Assembly: GCA_037176845.1 (NCBI GenBank)
Contig: JAYKXP010000004.1
Location: 186,001-250,000 of the forward strand
Source of the DNA: Paramarasmius palmivorus
Lineage: Eukaryota; Basidiomycota; Agaricomycetes; Agaricales; Marasmiaceae
Direction of reading: 5' to 3'
Length of the DNA: 64,000 nucleotides
Below the pieces are notes generated by a model. The model was not told where the DNA came from and made no database searches. It saw nothing but the letters and a program-made list of their open reading frames with translations. Made by a program: the position numbers and the translations under genes. Positions 47,637 through 57,981 of the stretch are shown piece after piece (within the stretch, counting starts at the first letter, position 1; each line of letters starts with the position of its first letter).

Positions 47637-50006
47637 TTACTCGGCTTCCGCGCTCATCCCTGCGCTCCAAACAGTACTTCCACTACCTGCACTCTCCCCA
47701 ACGCTTCGTCTACCACGTCGATTGCTACGTCTTGTAATCTCCGTAAATCCACTGCTAGATCCTTTGGCAATCTCAGCGCTCAGAGTCTTCTCATGAGCGT
47801 CCAGGGCCGCAAGGGAGTTTTCTGCCTCGGCGTGTTCCAATGCTTCCTGGGTTAGACCAGCGCCCTCGATACCTAATCCGATCCTAGCGGGAGAGCTACT
47901 GTTGGAGTGTGTCGAATGAACAGATGAAGTCTCCGACATGGATGGACTAGTCACTCTCGATCCGAAAAGTGAGAACCGTCTGTTTATGGAGGGCGCTGGC
48001 GCTGGTTGAGGTCCGGGGGAAGAGACAGATTTTTGAATGATAGGAGGTGAGGCCGCAGGGGAAGGTTGGATGCCCATGAGCTTCATGGTGGCGTTCAACC
48101 TTTCTCGCTCCTTACGGTCCTCGTCGTCCTCCTGGGTTTCAAGTTTCCGAGCACCAGTGACGGAGCTGGCACCAGGCTTGAGTGTCAGAGGACGCAGATT
48201 CGGATCAAGTTTCTTTTCGGAGCTGAAGAGCGAAAAGTTCTTCCAATCGAACGACATGGAACGTCTCTGGGCCTTTGCAGTGGGTGTAGGTGGTGTAGGA
48301 TTGGCAAGTTTGGGTACGTTGGGGAAGAATGGAGAACGTGCGCCAGACTCGGCAGAGTTTGTAGCACTGGGTAGAACCTGGATTGACTGGGGACGTGGTT
48401 TCTGTTGTACAGGTGGGGGCTTTGTTGACACGGCAGTAGCAGGAGTAGTAGGCTCCTTATCATAATCGACTGCCAGAACGTGCTCGAATCCTTCCTGGGC
48501 GATGATGCGATCCAGAATCTTGGAAGCATAAAGCGAAAGAGCCTTGTTGGCATCCTTAAGCGCCTTGACTTCTGATCTGAGGGCATCGACGTCACTCATG
48601 GAAGCACTAGCCTCAATACCAACAGGATCATTCGATGTCTTTGAATCCTTCTTTGACCGCTTGCTCTTGTTGAGAACCGAGCGATCACGGTCCTCCATGC
48701 TGTTACCCGCCAATATGTCCTTATTCTCAGCACGTCCAAGTTCGGCAGCGAGATCGAGTCCAGGGCCAGTGATAGGCAAGTCGGCAAGCGATTCGCCCTT
48801 GTGTGCTCCCGGGGAATGCGAAGTAGACTTGCCACGTTTGCGACCCTGTCCTTGCCTTGGTCGGCCGTGACGCGAAGAAAGGGAATCGGTATCGTTGATC
48901 TCTGCGCTGCGTTCGAATTCTTGACCCAAGCTGTCCTCGGGCATTTCCTCGACTCGGTCCAATGTGCTGCGACCTGCACTCCGAAGACTGCCAACGTCGC
49001 CATGGTCGTCTTCTTCGTCTTCCGAATCCGTGGAGGAAGGTGCCATCTGTTTCATGACATCGTACTGTCCACTGAGGGTCTTCTCCCTTAGAAGAATCAT
49101 GTAGCTTTCGTTCTCTTCCTGAAGCTCGTGATTGACTCTCTTCAGGTCAACCAGTTGGCTTTGCAAGAGAACAAGGCTACTTTGTAAAGAAGCATATGAT
49201 GTTGATAAAGTAGAAAGCTCTAGCTTTAAGGCGGTCATCTCGGCGGGCTCCTGTTCAGGATCGTTTAGATCTTGTTTAGTCGCCTCTGACGGCTTCTGAG
49301 GATCCTCTTCTTCCTCGTCTTCAGTTTCTGCTTCTGATTCAATTGCAGGAGCAATAGAAGGTTCTCGTTTGCGACGAGCTTGAGAGAGAGATTGGATTCG
49401 AGATTTGAGGTGTTGTTCGTTGTCATAAAATGCTTGACGCTCTGCATCAAAACTAGTGGTCTGAGTAATAAGGAAAGATTAGTGACAATCTTGAGATGCG
49501 TCGTGAAACGAACCTGTTCATTATACCTCCGCATTACATCTCTCTTCTCCTTTTCGAGCTCGCGGACCTGTGCCCTGAGCTTGTCTGCTACTTCAATTCG
49601 CTGAGCTAACTCCATCTCCGAGCGACTTTGTTCTGCATAGAGATCATTGAGCCGTTCTTCTGCGGCATGAAGAGTTGATATGAGATTTCCATTCTCTGTA
49701 CTCAGAGATGATATAGTTTGTTCCTTGTCTTGTAGCTGAACTTGCAGCTAATAGAGAACTCTATAAGCAGAGATTAAAATGAGATTACAAAATATTGCCG
49801 ACCTGTTCTATGCGTTCGGTATCTTCCTTGAGAGATTCGTTGGCACTACCGTTAGAAGCAGTGGCAAGCTTTGAAGGGGGAGTTGGGGTGCGACGAGTGT
49901 TATTGAGAGATGATGATACACGGGGAGAGGTCGCTGAGCGTGCTGTAGCACCTCTAGATATTGGAGAAGAAGAAGAAATAGGTCGTTTCTGGGTCGTCGT
50001 GCTCAT
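47637..50006 (-). CDS. Coiled-coil protein with disordered C-terminal half
   Basis: Not recognised by name. The ATG at 50004-50006 opens MSTTTQKRPISSSSPISRGA, a Ser/Arg/Thr-rich basic segment. Then a long coiled coil over three exons: QLQDKEQTISSLSTENGNLI, EMELAQRIEVADKLRAQVRE, LEKEKRDVMRRYNEQ, and TSFDAERQAFYDNEQHLKSR. A second coiled-coil follows, LKLELSTLSTSYASLQSSLV to LVDLKRVNHELQEENESYMI. After it come acidic/Ser-rich low complexity and another helix, VDALRSEVKALKDANKALSL. The C-terminus is Ser/Pro-rich (NRRFSLFGSRVTSPSMSE) and ends in SAGMSAEAE. Length is about 700 residues. It could be a cytoskeletal or membrane-trafficking scaffold; nothing more specific is supported. Divergent from XRCC2, 180 bases between starts. 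Confidence 0.78.
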
Positions 50007-50186
50007 CGTCGTTGCATACAAGCTGGGGCTTGCCTGGGCTTGCTGGTCGTTAAGTGAAAAGGTAATATGTCGCGTGGCAGGAATCGCGTGGCCGAGTGGC
50101 AGGCCAATCGCAGGCCAAAATGGCAGGCGGCTGTGTGGCAGCGCCTGGCACGGCAACTCTATTACTGACCTCTGTCACTTGCCTCC

Positions 50187-51209
50187 ATGTTGGACGAGAT
50201 TCACCGAGAATCTCTTCACCAGTTACTCACAAATATTCACAAAAATTTTACCTTTTCTCCCATTCCCGGTCTCGTTCTATCTCCAGGTCATGTCCTCGAA
50301 ATCCAGGGTGCTTCAGCATCAGGCAAGACTCATCTCATTTATGCTCTGCTGATGGCCTGCATAATGCCCGTCACCTACGGTGATCCCCCGATTGCACTGG
50401 GAGGCTGGTCCAAGGCAGCTATAATCTTCGACACGGACCATTCCTTCGATCTCAAGCGGTTCAAGGAGCTACTCACCATCCGGTTGGCGCTTCTTCTTCA
50501 ATCAGATCACAGCTCACAGAGCTTGCAACCCCTCATTGATCGCTGTTTGGCGTTGGTTCACATCCTTCGGCCCACATCTTCCGTCCAACTAGCTTCTGGC
50601 CTTCTCCATCTCCCTTCGTATCATACAACTCATCTACCAAATGATGAAATTGGCATCGTTGCGATAGACTCTATAAGCGCCTTTTACTGGCAAGATCGGT
50701 TTCACGTAGAGCAAATACGTCTTGCTGGGAAACAAGAGCAAGCAACTCATCGTCATCCTCTCCGGCATGTCCTCGTTGCACTTCAGAGATTCCGTGATTC
50801 ACACAAACCACTCATGGTATTGGCTAATTGGGGCCTCACCCCAGCCAGTACTACTAGTCACTCCAACTCACCGTCGAATGCCGCTTTCTACAAGCAACAT
50901 CTTCACCCGTTCCCGTCCCCCTTTGCAGAAAACGGAGATCCTGTCGGTGCCACCATCGCGGATCTTCCAGATGAACGATTGCTCCCAGTGACACATCATA
51001 TCACATTATTATCCACTCCTGCGTTGCAATCGCGCCAGGGGTCAGAACAGGTTTTGGCAAGCTCGGAGGACGAGGATGACTTGGGAACTCGAGAGCGAGG
51101 GCGTGTGGTTAGAGGTAGCATACGCATTCCTAGGGTGCCGGAAATCACGCATTTTGATTTCTTCATCGAAGGAGATGGACTGTCGTTCCGAGGGTCGGAT
51201 TGTGTATGA
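50187..51209 (+). CDS. XRCC2: XRCC2-like RAD51 paralogue, intronless
   Basis: Single uninterrupted frame of 340 residues from MLDEIHRESLHQLLTNIHKN. The Walker A motif is GASASGKTH at residues 41-49 after SPGHVLEIQ, matching RecA-fold XRCC2 (EPGMVLEFHGPEGTGKT type). IIFDTDHSFDLKRF gives the second family segment, and IGIVAIDSISAFYWQD is the Walker B region. The tail HFDFFIEGDGLSFRG fits the end of XRCC2. XRCC2 works with other RAD51 paralogues (RLP1 in fission yeast) in homologous recombination. No intron is visible, unlike almost all neighbours. Confidence 0.85.
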   Translation: MLDEIHRESLHQLLTNIHKNFTFSPIPGLVLSPGHVLEIQGASASGKTHLIYALLMACIMPVTYGDPPIALGGWSKAAIIFDTDHSFDLKRFKELLTIRLALLLQSDHSSQSLQPLIDRCLALVHILRPTSSVQLASGLLHLPSYHTTHLPNDEIGIVAIDSISAFYWQDRFHVEQIRLAGKQEQATHRHPLRHVLVALQRFRDSHKPLMVLANWGLTPASTTSHSNSPSNAAFYKQHLHPFPSPFAENGDPVGATIADLPDERLLPVTHHITLLSTPALQSRQGSEQVLASSEDEDDLGTRERGRVVRGSIRIPRVPEITHFDFFIEGDGLSFRGSDCV

Positions 51210-51756
51210 GGTCCCCAATTTCCACTACCAAGTAATTACTGTGCCGCTAGCTCTCTTACCTCTTGCAAGCGCATGACCGCACGAATTTAGAGTTCAGGGT
51301 CCCTCTGATACAGATCCCGCTCCATCCAATTGTATCCCTTTGTTCTGCAACGGTACTCTAAAATGCTAACGGACATGTACAATGTTTCCTGAGATTCCGT
51401 ACCGAATTCAGGGCTCCTTCGGACCCTACATAGACGCCACAAAAAAGTTTGTGGCAATGTGATTTTGCGGCTGCCTCTAACAACCAATTGAAAAAATACA
51501 AAACAATATCAAGAACATTCCAATTGCAACAATTCAATATGTCAAACAATGTTGAGATTGCTCAGATGAAGCTGTGGATACAGAAAGATACTAATGATAC
51601 AGTATAGAAGGAACGAGTAGCTACGGTGCATTATAATGGATACAGTAACCAAGTGAAGGGCTACAGCTAGGCTATGGCATCGAATTTTGAGATATGACGC
51701 GGATTGCAGAGAGAAAAACCGAATAAGAATAAATAATCAGACTATTTTTGTTCTCT
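51210..51756. other. Intergenic, 0.55 kb, convergent 3' ends of XRCC2 and the adenylate-forming gene
   Basis: AT-rich 3' flanks. Short minus-strand open frames at 51287-51549 have no recognisable content. Confidence 0.5.
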
Positions 51757-53628
51757 TTACCGAACTAGACCGTAGATCTCGTCCAACTGCGCTTGGTACG
51801 CGTCTTCTACAGCTTTGCGTCGAATGTTACCCTTCGTTGCAGTTCTGGGTAGCGTGTTTCGAGGCACGACGACTATCATTTTGGTTGACGCGATGCGTTC
51901 ATGCAAATATCTTCGCGCGTGGAATTGACGGGTTTTCCTGATGATGTCTTTTTTGAGCTGCTCCGGGTCCATTTCAATTGCGGGTTCGACGAATAGAACT
52001 GGAGATGGCCGTCCAGAGCCTACAACGATGCAATCGGCTACCAATTTCCCGCACACTGTTCGGACGTTGTCCTCGATGGCTCTAAAAAGTTTGACAGTTA
52101 GAAGGCCGTTTCCTCGATATGATACTGGGATCTCACTTGGTGTCACATCGAAGGCTATTCTCAGACTTGATCCAATCGTCATCCCTGCCTCGAAACACAT
52201 AGCGACCAGGAGCGACCTCTTGGAAGAGATCGCCGGTGTGGAAGTGTCCATCCGCATGACGCAAGGACGGATCTGGGCAATCTCCAGATTCTGCGCGAAC
52301 CACAAACTCGAGCATCCTGGCCGTGGATTGATGAACAGTTTCCGAGGGTTGAATGGGAACGAAGCTGTATTCCACGCCGTCCAGGGCACGAAGGAGCGTA
52401 GAATCAGTGCCACAACCACCAATGGAGATAAGGGTAGCGCCGCATTCGGTACTTCCGAACAAGTTCTGCATGTTCAGTGAGTTCAAAGGGCATTTAATCT
52501 CCAACTCAAATCGACAGCGTTACCTTGAGATTGATGTTATTCCGAAGAGCCCATTCTTGTTCCTCGCGGGGTAGTGGCATACCACTGTATAGAACCTCAT
52601 CCAGATTTTGAAGCATCAACAGGAGCTCTGGGTTGTTGCGGGACGCACGCAACTGTGTCGCGAGAAAAGCGGCGAATTGATTCAGCCGATTTAGTCCACA
52701 GCGTTGAATCATATCCATGAGCTCCTCCGAGGAGAAAGATATAGTGGTTGGCTGTATCACGCAAGAGCCATGTTGCAAGCTTCCTGTTAGCACTAAACAA
52801 GAAATTAGCTGACTCAGGTAGGACACTTGACGAAAACACTCACTGAAAGTTTGACCAATGTGACACATGCTTCCCCTAAGTGATGCTTAGAACTTACTCC
52901 AAAGAAACGACAGGAGATTCAAGCACTCACATCCAGGTGGTCACATCTTGACGAGATGAATTTTGTGGTTTGGCAATTTGACTTGACTTGTGCAGAGTGG
53001 TACTGAGCCACCGGTAGCTACACGGAACGAGCTTTGGGCTTCCTGATGTCGACCCACTGGTGTGGAATAGGAAAGCAATCGCTTCGCTGTCGACAGCCGG
53101 AAAAGTGGGAAGAGGCGCCGTTGATACGTCGGTTTCTGAGACCCCGGTCGCGAGATGAATAGGAACTGGACTATTCTGCAATGACGAATGGAACGAAGGC
53201 TCGTATATCAAGGCCCGAGCTCGAGCTTTGTGCAGCAGCTCAAAGATAACGTCGGGATTGGGTAGACGTAAACTGAAGAGTTGTGGGATATATCCGGCTC
53301 GAGAAAGACCGTATACGTGTAAAACATCCTGATAGGTATACCCCCCGATCCTATTCATGGATGATTGTAAGCGCAGTCAGAATCTGAAAACAGTTTGGCC
53401 ATACCATAAACCGACAACCGCTCGTTGAGGTATTTGATCGCGTTCGAGGACCTTGCCCCAATGACGTGCGTAAATTAGAACGTCCTCGTGGAATTGTTTA
53501 TAGGTAATCGAATGCCAGCCTTTGAGCTCGTTCGTTCGTGTGTCGAGGATGGGCGTTTTGAAGATAGACGAAGTGGGATAGCGGGAAGCGCTCTCCTCGA
53601 GAACAGTGAGGTGAGTTCTAGGAGTCAT
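51757..53628 (-). CDS. Stand-alone adenylate-forming enzyme (AMP-binding, acyl-CoA ligase type)
   Basis: ANL-superfamily enzyme of about 550-570 residues with no carrier or reductase domain. ATG at 53626-53628: MTPRTHLTVLEESASRYPTS. Core motifs, in order: GWHSITYKQFHEDV (N-terminal lobe), VVGLWYGQTVF (A2-like), the P-loop FHTSGSTSGSPKLVP (A3, near 53040), LDEVLYSGMPLPREEQ, NLFGSTECGATLIS (A5, with the conserved Thr/Glu), HADGHFHTGDLFQEV (A7), YVFRGRDDDWIKSENSLRCD (A8), and LPRTATKGNIRRKAVEDAY (A10, catalytic Lys in the TKGNIRRK stretch). It therefore looks catalytically complete. Substrate cannot be read from sequence; similar mushroom proteins are related to the adenylation domains of carboxylic-acid reductases and acyl-CoA synthetases. 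About five introns. A TATA box lies about 50 bases upstream of the start. Confidence 0.85.
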
Positions 53629-53676
53629 CGGGTATTGGATTGTAAGTGCGGGAATTAGGTGTAGTGATCACGTCGT

Positions 53677-53683
53677 TTTTATA
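53677..53683 (-). promoter_or_regulatory. TATA box of the adenylate-forming enzyme gene
   Basis: The minus strand reads CTTATAAAAACG, a perfect TATAAAA, 48 bases upstream of the ATG at 53628. TATA boxes in fungi often mark regulated rather than constitutive genes. Confidence 0.6.
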
Positions 53684-55240
53684 AGCCATGTAAAAGCCTG
53701 GATTGAACGCGTCGTAGTGACCGGAACGAATGAGCGATAGGTAGAATCGGGATTTGAGGCTATTCGAAACATGCCTGAAACAGGAATGAGTGAAGATGAG
53801 GAATTTCCATATCGAGTGCGATTATGCGACCAAAGTCCGACATTGGAAGGGATCAGGACAGGCGGAAGGTTACAAGGGCCGAATAAATATTGTTGACTTC
53901 CGGAGTAGCGTTAACGTTCATGGATGCGAAAATTTCCGTTGGCCAGAATCCCCGTTGGGTACGGATATAATTGATGGTATTTCTTGCACAGGCCTGAGTC
54001 ATGGTCACGTATGAGACTGCACCTCTAGATGGAGCGGGGGAATGTTTATTGCTCGAAGGTGATGATGAGTGATTGAAGTCATCAATGTTTTCCAAATCCG
54101 AACCAATCAACAATAGAAGAACAATACCACTCACACTGGCCACTCAAATGTTCAAACAAGTCCCCAGGTCACCGGATGGACCAAGTCATTTCCTGGACAA
54201 CCGACGCTCGAAGCCTAAATAATCTCAACGTTGAATACCATATCGTGCTGGTACCTGACCGGGTGCGTTAGTTATCCTTTCGAGACCGTGATCATGACAG
54301 GTACACCACCACATGGTCTGCTTATCCCTGCGCGCTGAGGTCAATGACTCGGGCGCATTTCCAGTCAAAATCTTGACCACTGGTGGTCGATTCGATAGAA
54401 GCTTCCCTGTCAATTCTGCGGTCAATGTGATGTTCCATCTGATCAAGTTCCTTCGAGTGTATGGTCAGTTAAGCGTAGCTAAACCCCCTCTTTACATACC
54501 GCTGAAAAAGAGACGTCAGAGACTGAGCCCTCAGCGCCGGGAAAGAACGCACGAATTGATATTCTTTCAGGTACATGCAGCGGTAATTGCTTGTTCCACA
54601 AATCTACACTTCTATCACGGACAGGGCTGAACCGATTCCACTCGGATGTGTTGTATTTGTTGTCGAACCAGGCCAAGCGAAATGAAAAATGTCCAGCCTT
54701 GGTCTAGCCAAGTAGTTCTCTTCTCTTGCGACTTCTCGTATCAGGTACCAATTCAGGTGTTTGCTTCGCCTGTACTTTCCTGTGTACCAACGACCGGCTA
54801 AACTGCTCAGAAACGCCTAGAGACATCATCGGTGACCCACTCTCGTAAGAGTATGCTGGTTAATACTAAACGGTCCTTTGTACCCCCATGGCCACCCTCC
54901 GAGTCGGAGACAACGCAGAAGCTCCGGCCTTAGTATTCAGAAGCACCCCTGTATTTGCAGATAAATTGTAATGAATTCGACGAGATACAAGGCAGTTACT
55001 TACGAACAGACTTGTTTTACCTCTGATGGGTCGAAGTCATACCAGAATTTGCCATGGAAATGACGAGTTTAAGAAGCGTCTGTTGGTATGAAGTTAAAGT
55101 TGCACACCGTCGAGTAGCATGATATCCAGAATGTTGAGATAGAAGAACGAAAAGGTTTTCTGAATACTAATAATGGTGGTATGTGGTCGAGAACCAAAGT
55201 CTCGATGAGGCTTTAATGCTGTCGAGGCGCTTGTCGCTGG

Positions 55241-55246
55241 CACGTG
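55241..55246. promoter_or_regulatory. CACGTG palindrome upstream of the PPR gene
   Basis: Perfect CACGTG (context GGCACGTGGA), about 215 bases before the PPR start. Motif only. Confidence 0.25.
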
Positions 55247-55459
55247 GAAACTTTTCCAAACTAAAACTTACTCGACGCTACTGGGCACGGTGAGCGATCT
55301 CAGTGCCTCCTTCGTGTAATGCACCGTCGCTGTCTCTGGAATATCGTATTCTCAGAGTATTGGACAGTGAGTATCTAGTTTCTCAATTTATTATCATTTT
55401 TTTCTCAATAGCACGTTGCAGGACGTCGACTTTTCTCTCTGACGTCCCCCTGGCTGTCC

Positions 55460-57853
55460 ATGCTCAAGAGAGCTAACTTGGGTCGAAGGCAGCATTTAGA
55501 ACAATTGGGAACGAATATTCCTTCGATATTCTTTCGGCTCACTTCAATTCATCCTTATCCTATCTCTCGACGATGTTTGCCATCGACTGCCCTCGCTCGT
55601 CGGGCGGATTCACCCCGACTCCATCAGTCCGGCACACCCGCAACCGGTTCAAATCTATTTACAAGGAAAGAGACTGCAAAGATTCTGAACCCACACACAC
55701 ACCTCCCTGTCGAACTTCTATCTTCTTTGCTATCCCAATTCCCCGACAACGAAGCCGCCTTGCCCAGGATCCGTGCTGCTCCGATTCTGTTGAAGCACTT
55801 GCTGAACGCAAACGACACGCGACATCTGGCCCAACTCATATGTTGCTCACCGGCACCCCATCATGCGATACGCGTTCTACAGCTGGGACATCTGATTGGT
55901 GGGAAGTACAAGCAAAATGCATACGAAGGGGTTGCACATCATTTGGCCGAATTATCTCGATGGGATCTGGTCCTTCCGGTGGTTTCATTGGGACAAGAAC
56001 ACATGCAGAGTACCACACGGCGGCTAATGAATTGGCGTGTTCGTGCCCTCGTGGAACTCGAGCGGCACGACGTCCTTCGAGGAGTACTGTCGGAATTCCA
56101 AAAATTACAGCTCCAACCCGACAGACGTACCTTTCATCTTCTCATTTCCGGCTGCATACGCAATCGCGATTTGGTTGGTGCAAAGGGGCTGTTGCACAAG
56201 ATGGACAGCGCAGGGATACCCTCGGACGCTTCTACCCATGTCATAATCGCCAAATACTACCGTGCCTTTGGCTACAACAACCAAATGCAGGAACACACAC
56301 TCCATGTCCTTCCCAATGTAGGCGAAAAGACTGCGGCAGTAGTCCTGAACAGTCTAATCCAACTCAGACTAGACGCCAACGATATCAGAGGAGCTCTAGA
56401 ACTCCTGTTGTTATTCCATGGCGCTACAGTCACTCCCATTTTCGACATCGTTTCTGGGATACTTTCCCGCCAGGACGGCGACGACTCCCTCTCACGACAC
56501 GACTCCGCTGATACCATACTCCCCGATGCTGAGACCTACTCAATCTTCATCAATTATCTGACGTCGAAACACGAGCTATCTCGTGCCATAGATGTGTTTA
56601 TCGCTATGTCCTCGCAGGGTATCTCACCCACGGCAGAGACTGTCACGTCTCTAATTCATTTACTCTTTGCATCCGGGCAAGGACGAACCGCGCTGAGAAT
56701 GGTTGCTGATATGTGTCAGGATCATTCAACCAGGCATTTATTTTCTCAGATGCTGCCATCGGACGCCGTGGTCGACCCTCCATTGAATGTCAATGGCATC
56801 CTACCAACCACTCGCGTTTTCAATGCCCTCCTCAGAGGACTCTTACCCATATGTGGTATTGAGTGTATCGAAACTGTTCTCAAAATAATGCATGCTAATG
56901 GCGTCCCTCCAAATGCCAGCACCATGGAGACCTTGATATCGCATTTGGCACGCTCCGGGACTCACCGTCTTACACAACTTGTCCGTATACTCCGAAAATT
57001 GACTTCCCCGGATATCCAGCCTTCGCTCAAGAGTCTTCATGCCATTCTCAGTTCCGCCATACGCCACGAACGGTTCCTGACTTTTGGTAGTGGCTGGAAT
57101 ACCATTGCAGCCAAATTTTCTCGTAATCGTCAAGAAACTCTACGAGATCTACCACAGCATGGTTCCCACCCCGAACCATTCGATCCCGTCGGCGGTGTGC
57201 TCTTCTCGCACCCGCATCAGCTTAGACCCGTGGTCGAGAATTTGGCCAAGAGATGTGTGAAGGTGGATAGTGCAGCTGCAGGCCTGCGAATGAAGTACGA
57301 AGCCGCGAACAAACTGGACATAGAGAGTGCGCAGGATGTCTTCAGGATGCTCCTTGGGCGTGGACTGCAACCAAGTCCTTATCATTTTAGCGCTCTCATG
57401 GAAGGGTACACCCGATTAGGAGAGATGCAAGCTGCAAAGGACTTACTGAAGTCCGCAGCAGATGTGGGAGTAGAGGCCAACGTGGTGATGTTCACCATCT
57501 TGATAGCCGGCTATGCACGTCAAGGAAATCCAGAACATGCTGTTCGCACATTCCAAGCCATGGTCGGGGCTAATGTCCGACCGGACATTGCATCTATCGA
57601 CGCCGTGGCAAGCTCCTTTTTTGCAGTGGGGGCATATCTTATGGCACGGCGAACGCTAATCACCCTCTGGCCTTACGTCGAACCCTTTCCGGAACGGTTA
57701 CGCTCCGTCTCACTCAAGGAACTCGTCAAGGAATTCCGGTCAGTTCAGGCGAATCGACGCGTGTTACGAGAACACCTTGCAAAAGCTGAGCAAGCTAGAA
57801 TTCGCCGTCAGCTCGTTCGACTCCTGAAGCAATGGCGAACATTTTCAGAGTGA
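55460..57853 (+). CDS. Mitochondrial pentatricopeptide-repeat (PPR) protein, intronless
   Basis: One uninterrupted frame of 797 residues. The N-terminus (MLKRANLGRRQHLEQLG, then ISRRCLPSTALARRAD) is basic and fits mitochondrial import. From about residue 215 the protein is a series of PPR-type helix pairs, with recognisable units such as PDRRTFHLLISGCIRNRDLV, GIPSDASTHVIIAKYYRAFG, LPDAETYSIFINYLTSKHEL, PTTRVFNALLRGLLPICGIE, QPSPYHFSALMEGYTRLGEM, and VEANVVMFTILIAGYARQGN. The last units before the C-terminal Arg/Leu-rich helix (RIRRQLVRLLKQWRTFSE) are the best. PPR proteins bind mitochondrial RNA for processing, stability or translation; the target is not predictable here. A long open frame of 312 codons in another frame overlaps it and is a shadow. 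Confidence 0.88.
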   Translation: MLKRANLGRRQHLEQLGTNIPSIFFRLTSIHPYPISRRCLPSTALARRADSPRLHQSGTPATGSNLFTRKETAKILNPHTHLPVELLSSLLSQFPDNEAALPRIRAAPILLKHLLNANDTRHLAQLICCSPAPHHAIRVLQLGHLIGGKYKQNAYEGVAHHLAELSRWDLVLPVVSLGQEHMQSTTRRLMNWRVRALVELERHDVLRGVLSEFQKLQLQPDRRTFHLLISGCIRNRDLVGAKGLLHKMDSAGIPSDASTHVIIAKYYRAFGYNNQMQEHTLHVLPNVGEKTAAVVLNSLIQLRLDANDIRGALELLLLFHGATVTPIFDIVSGILSRQDGDDSLSRHDSADTILPDAETYSIFINYLTSKHELSRAIDVFIAMSSQGISPTAETVTSLIHLLFASGQGRTALRMVADMCQDHSTRHLFSQMLPSDAVVDPPLNVNGILPTTRVFNALLRGLLPICGIECIETVLKIMHANGVPPNASTMETLISHLARSGTHRLTQLVRILRKLTSPDIQPSLKSLHAILSSAIRHERFLTFGSGWNTIAAKFSRNRQETLRDLPQHGSHPEPFDPVGGVLFSHPHQLRPVVENLAKRCVKVDSAAAGLRMKYEAANKLDIESAQDVFRMLLGRGLQPSPYHFSALMEGYTRLGEMQAAKDLLKSAADVGVEANVVMFTILIAGYARQGNPEHAVRTFQAMVGANVRPDIASIDAVASSFFAVGAYLMARRTLITLWPYVEPFPERLRSVSLKELVKEFRSVQANRRVLREHLAKAEQARIRRQLVRLLKQWRTFSE

Positions 57854-57981
57854 GGTAGAAAATATCCGGAGCAAACAGGATGTACATGTAATGAATAGAA
57901 CGGCATAATCTTAATTAGTCCTCTTATCTGGTAGTAATACATGTTAACCAAGCATGATATATACAGCTGTGCTCGTCTTCC

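Larger units (their letters stand above)
53629..55459. other. 1.8 kb stretch with no recognised gene
   Basis: Between the divergent adenylate-forming gene and the PPR gene. Short frames on both strands (such as 53853-54143 and 54225-54446 minus, 54313-54630 plus) have no recognisable domain, no consistent splice pattern and overlap each other. There are no terminal repeats or transposase traces. A CACGTG lies at 55241-55246. It may hold promoter sequence, an unrecognised gene or decayed sequence. Confidence 0.45.

Noticed and set aside
55573..56511. 312-codon open frame overlapping the PPR gene
   Set aside because: It runs in another frame of the same strand inside a well-supported PPR protein and has no repeat or domain pattern of its own.
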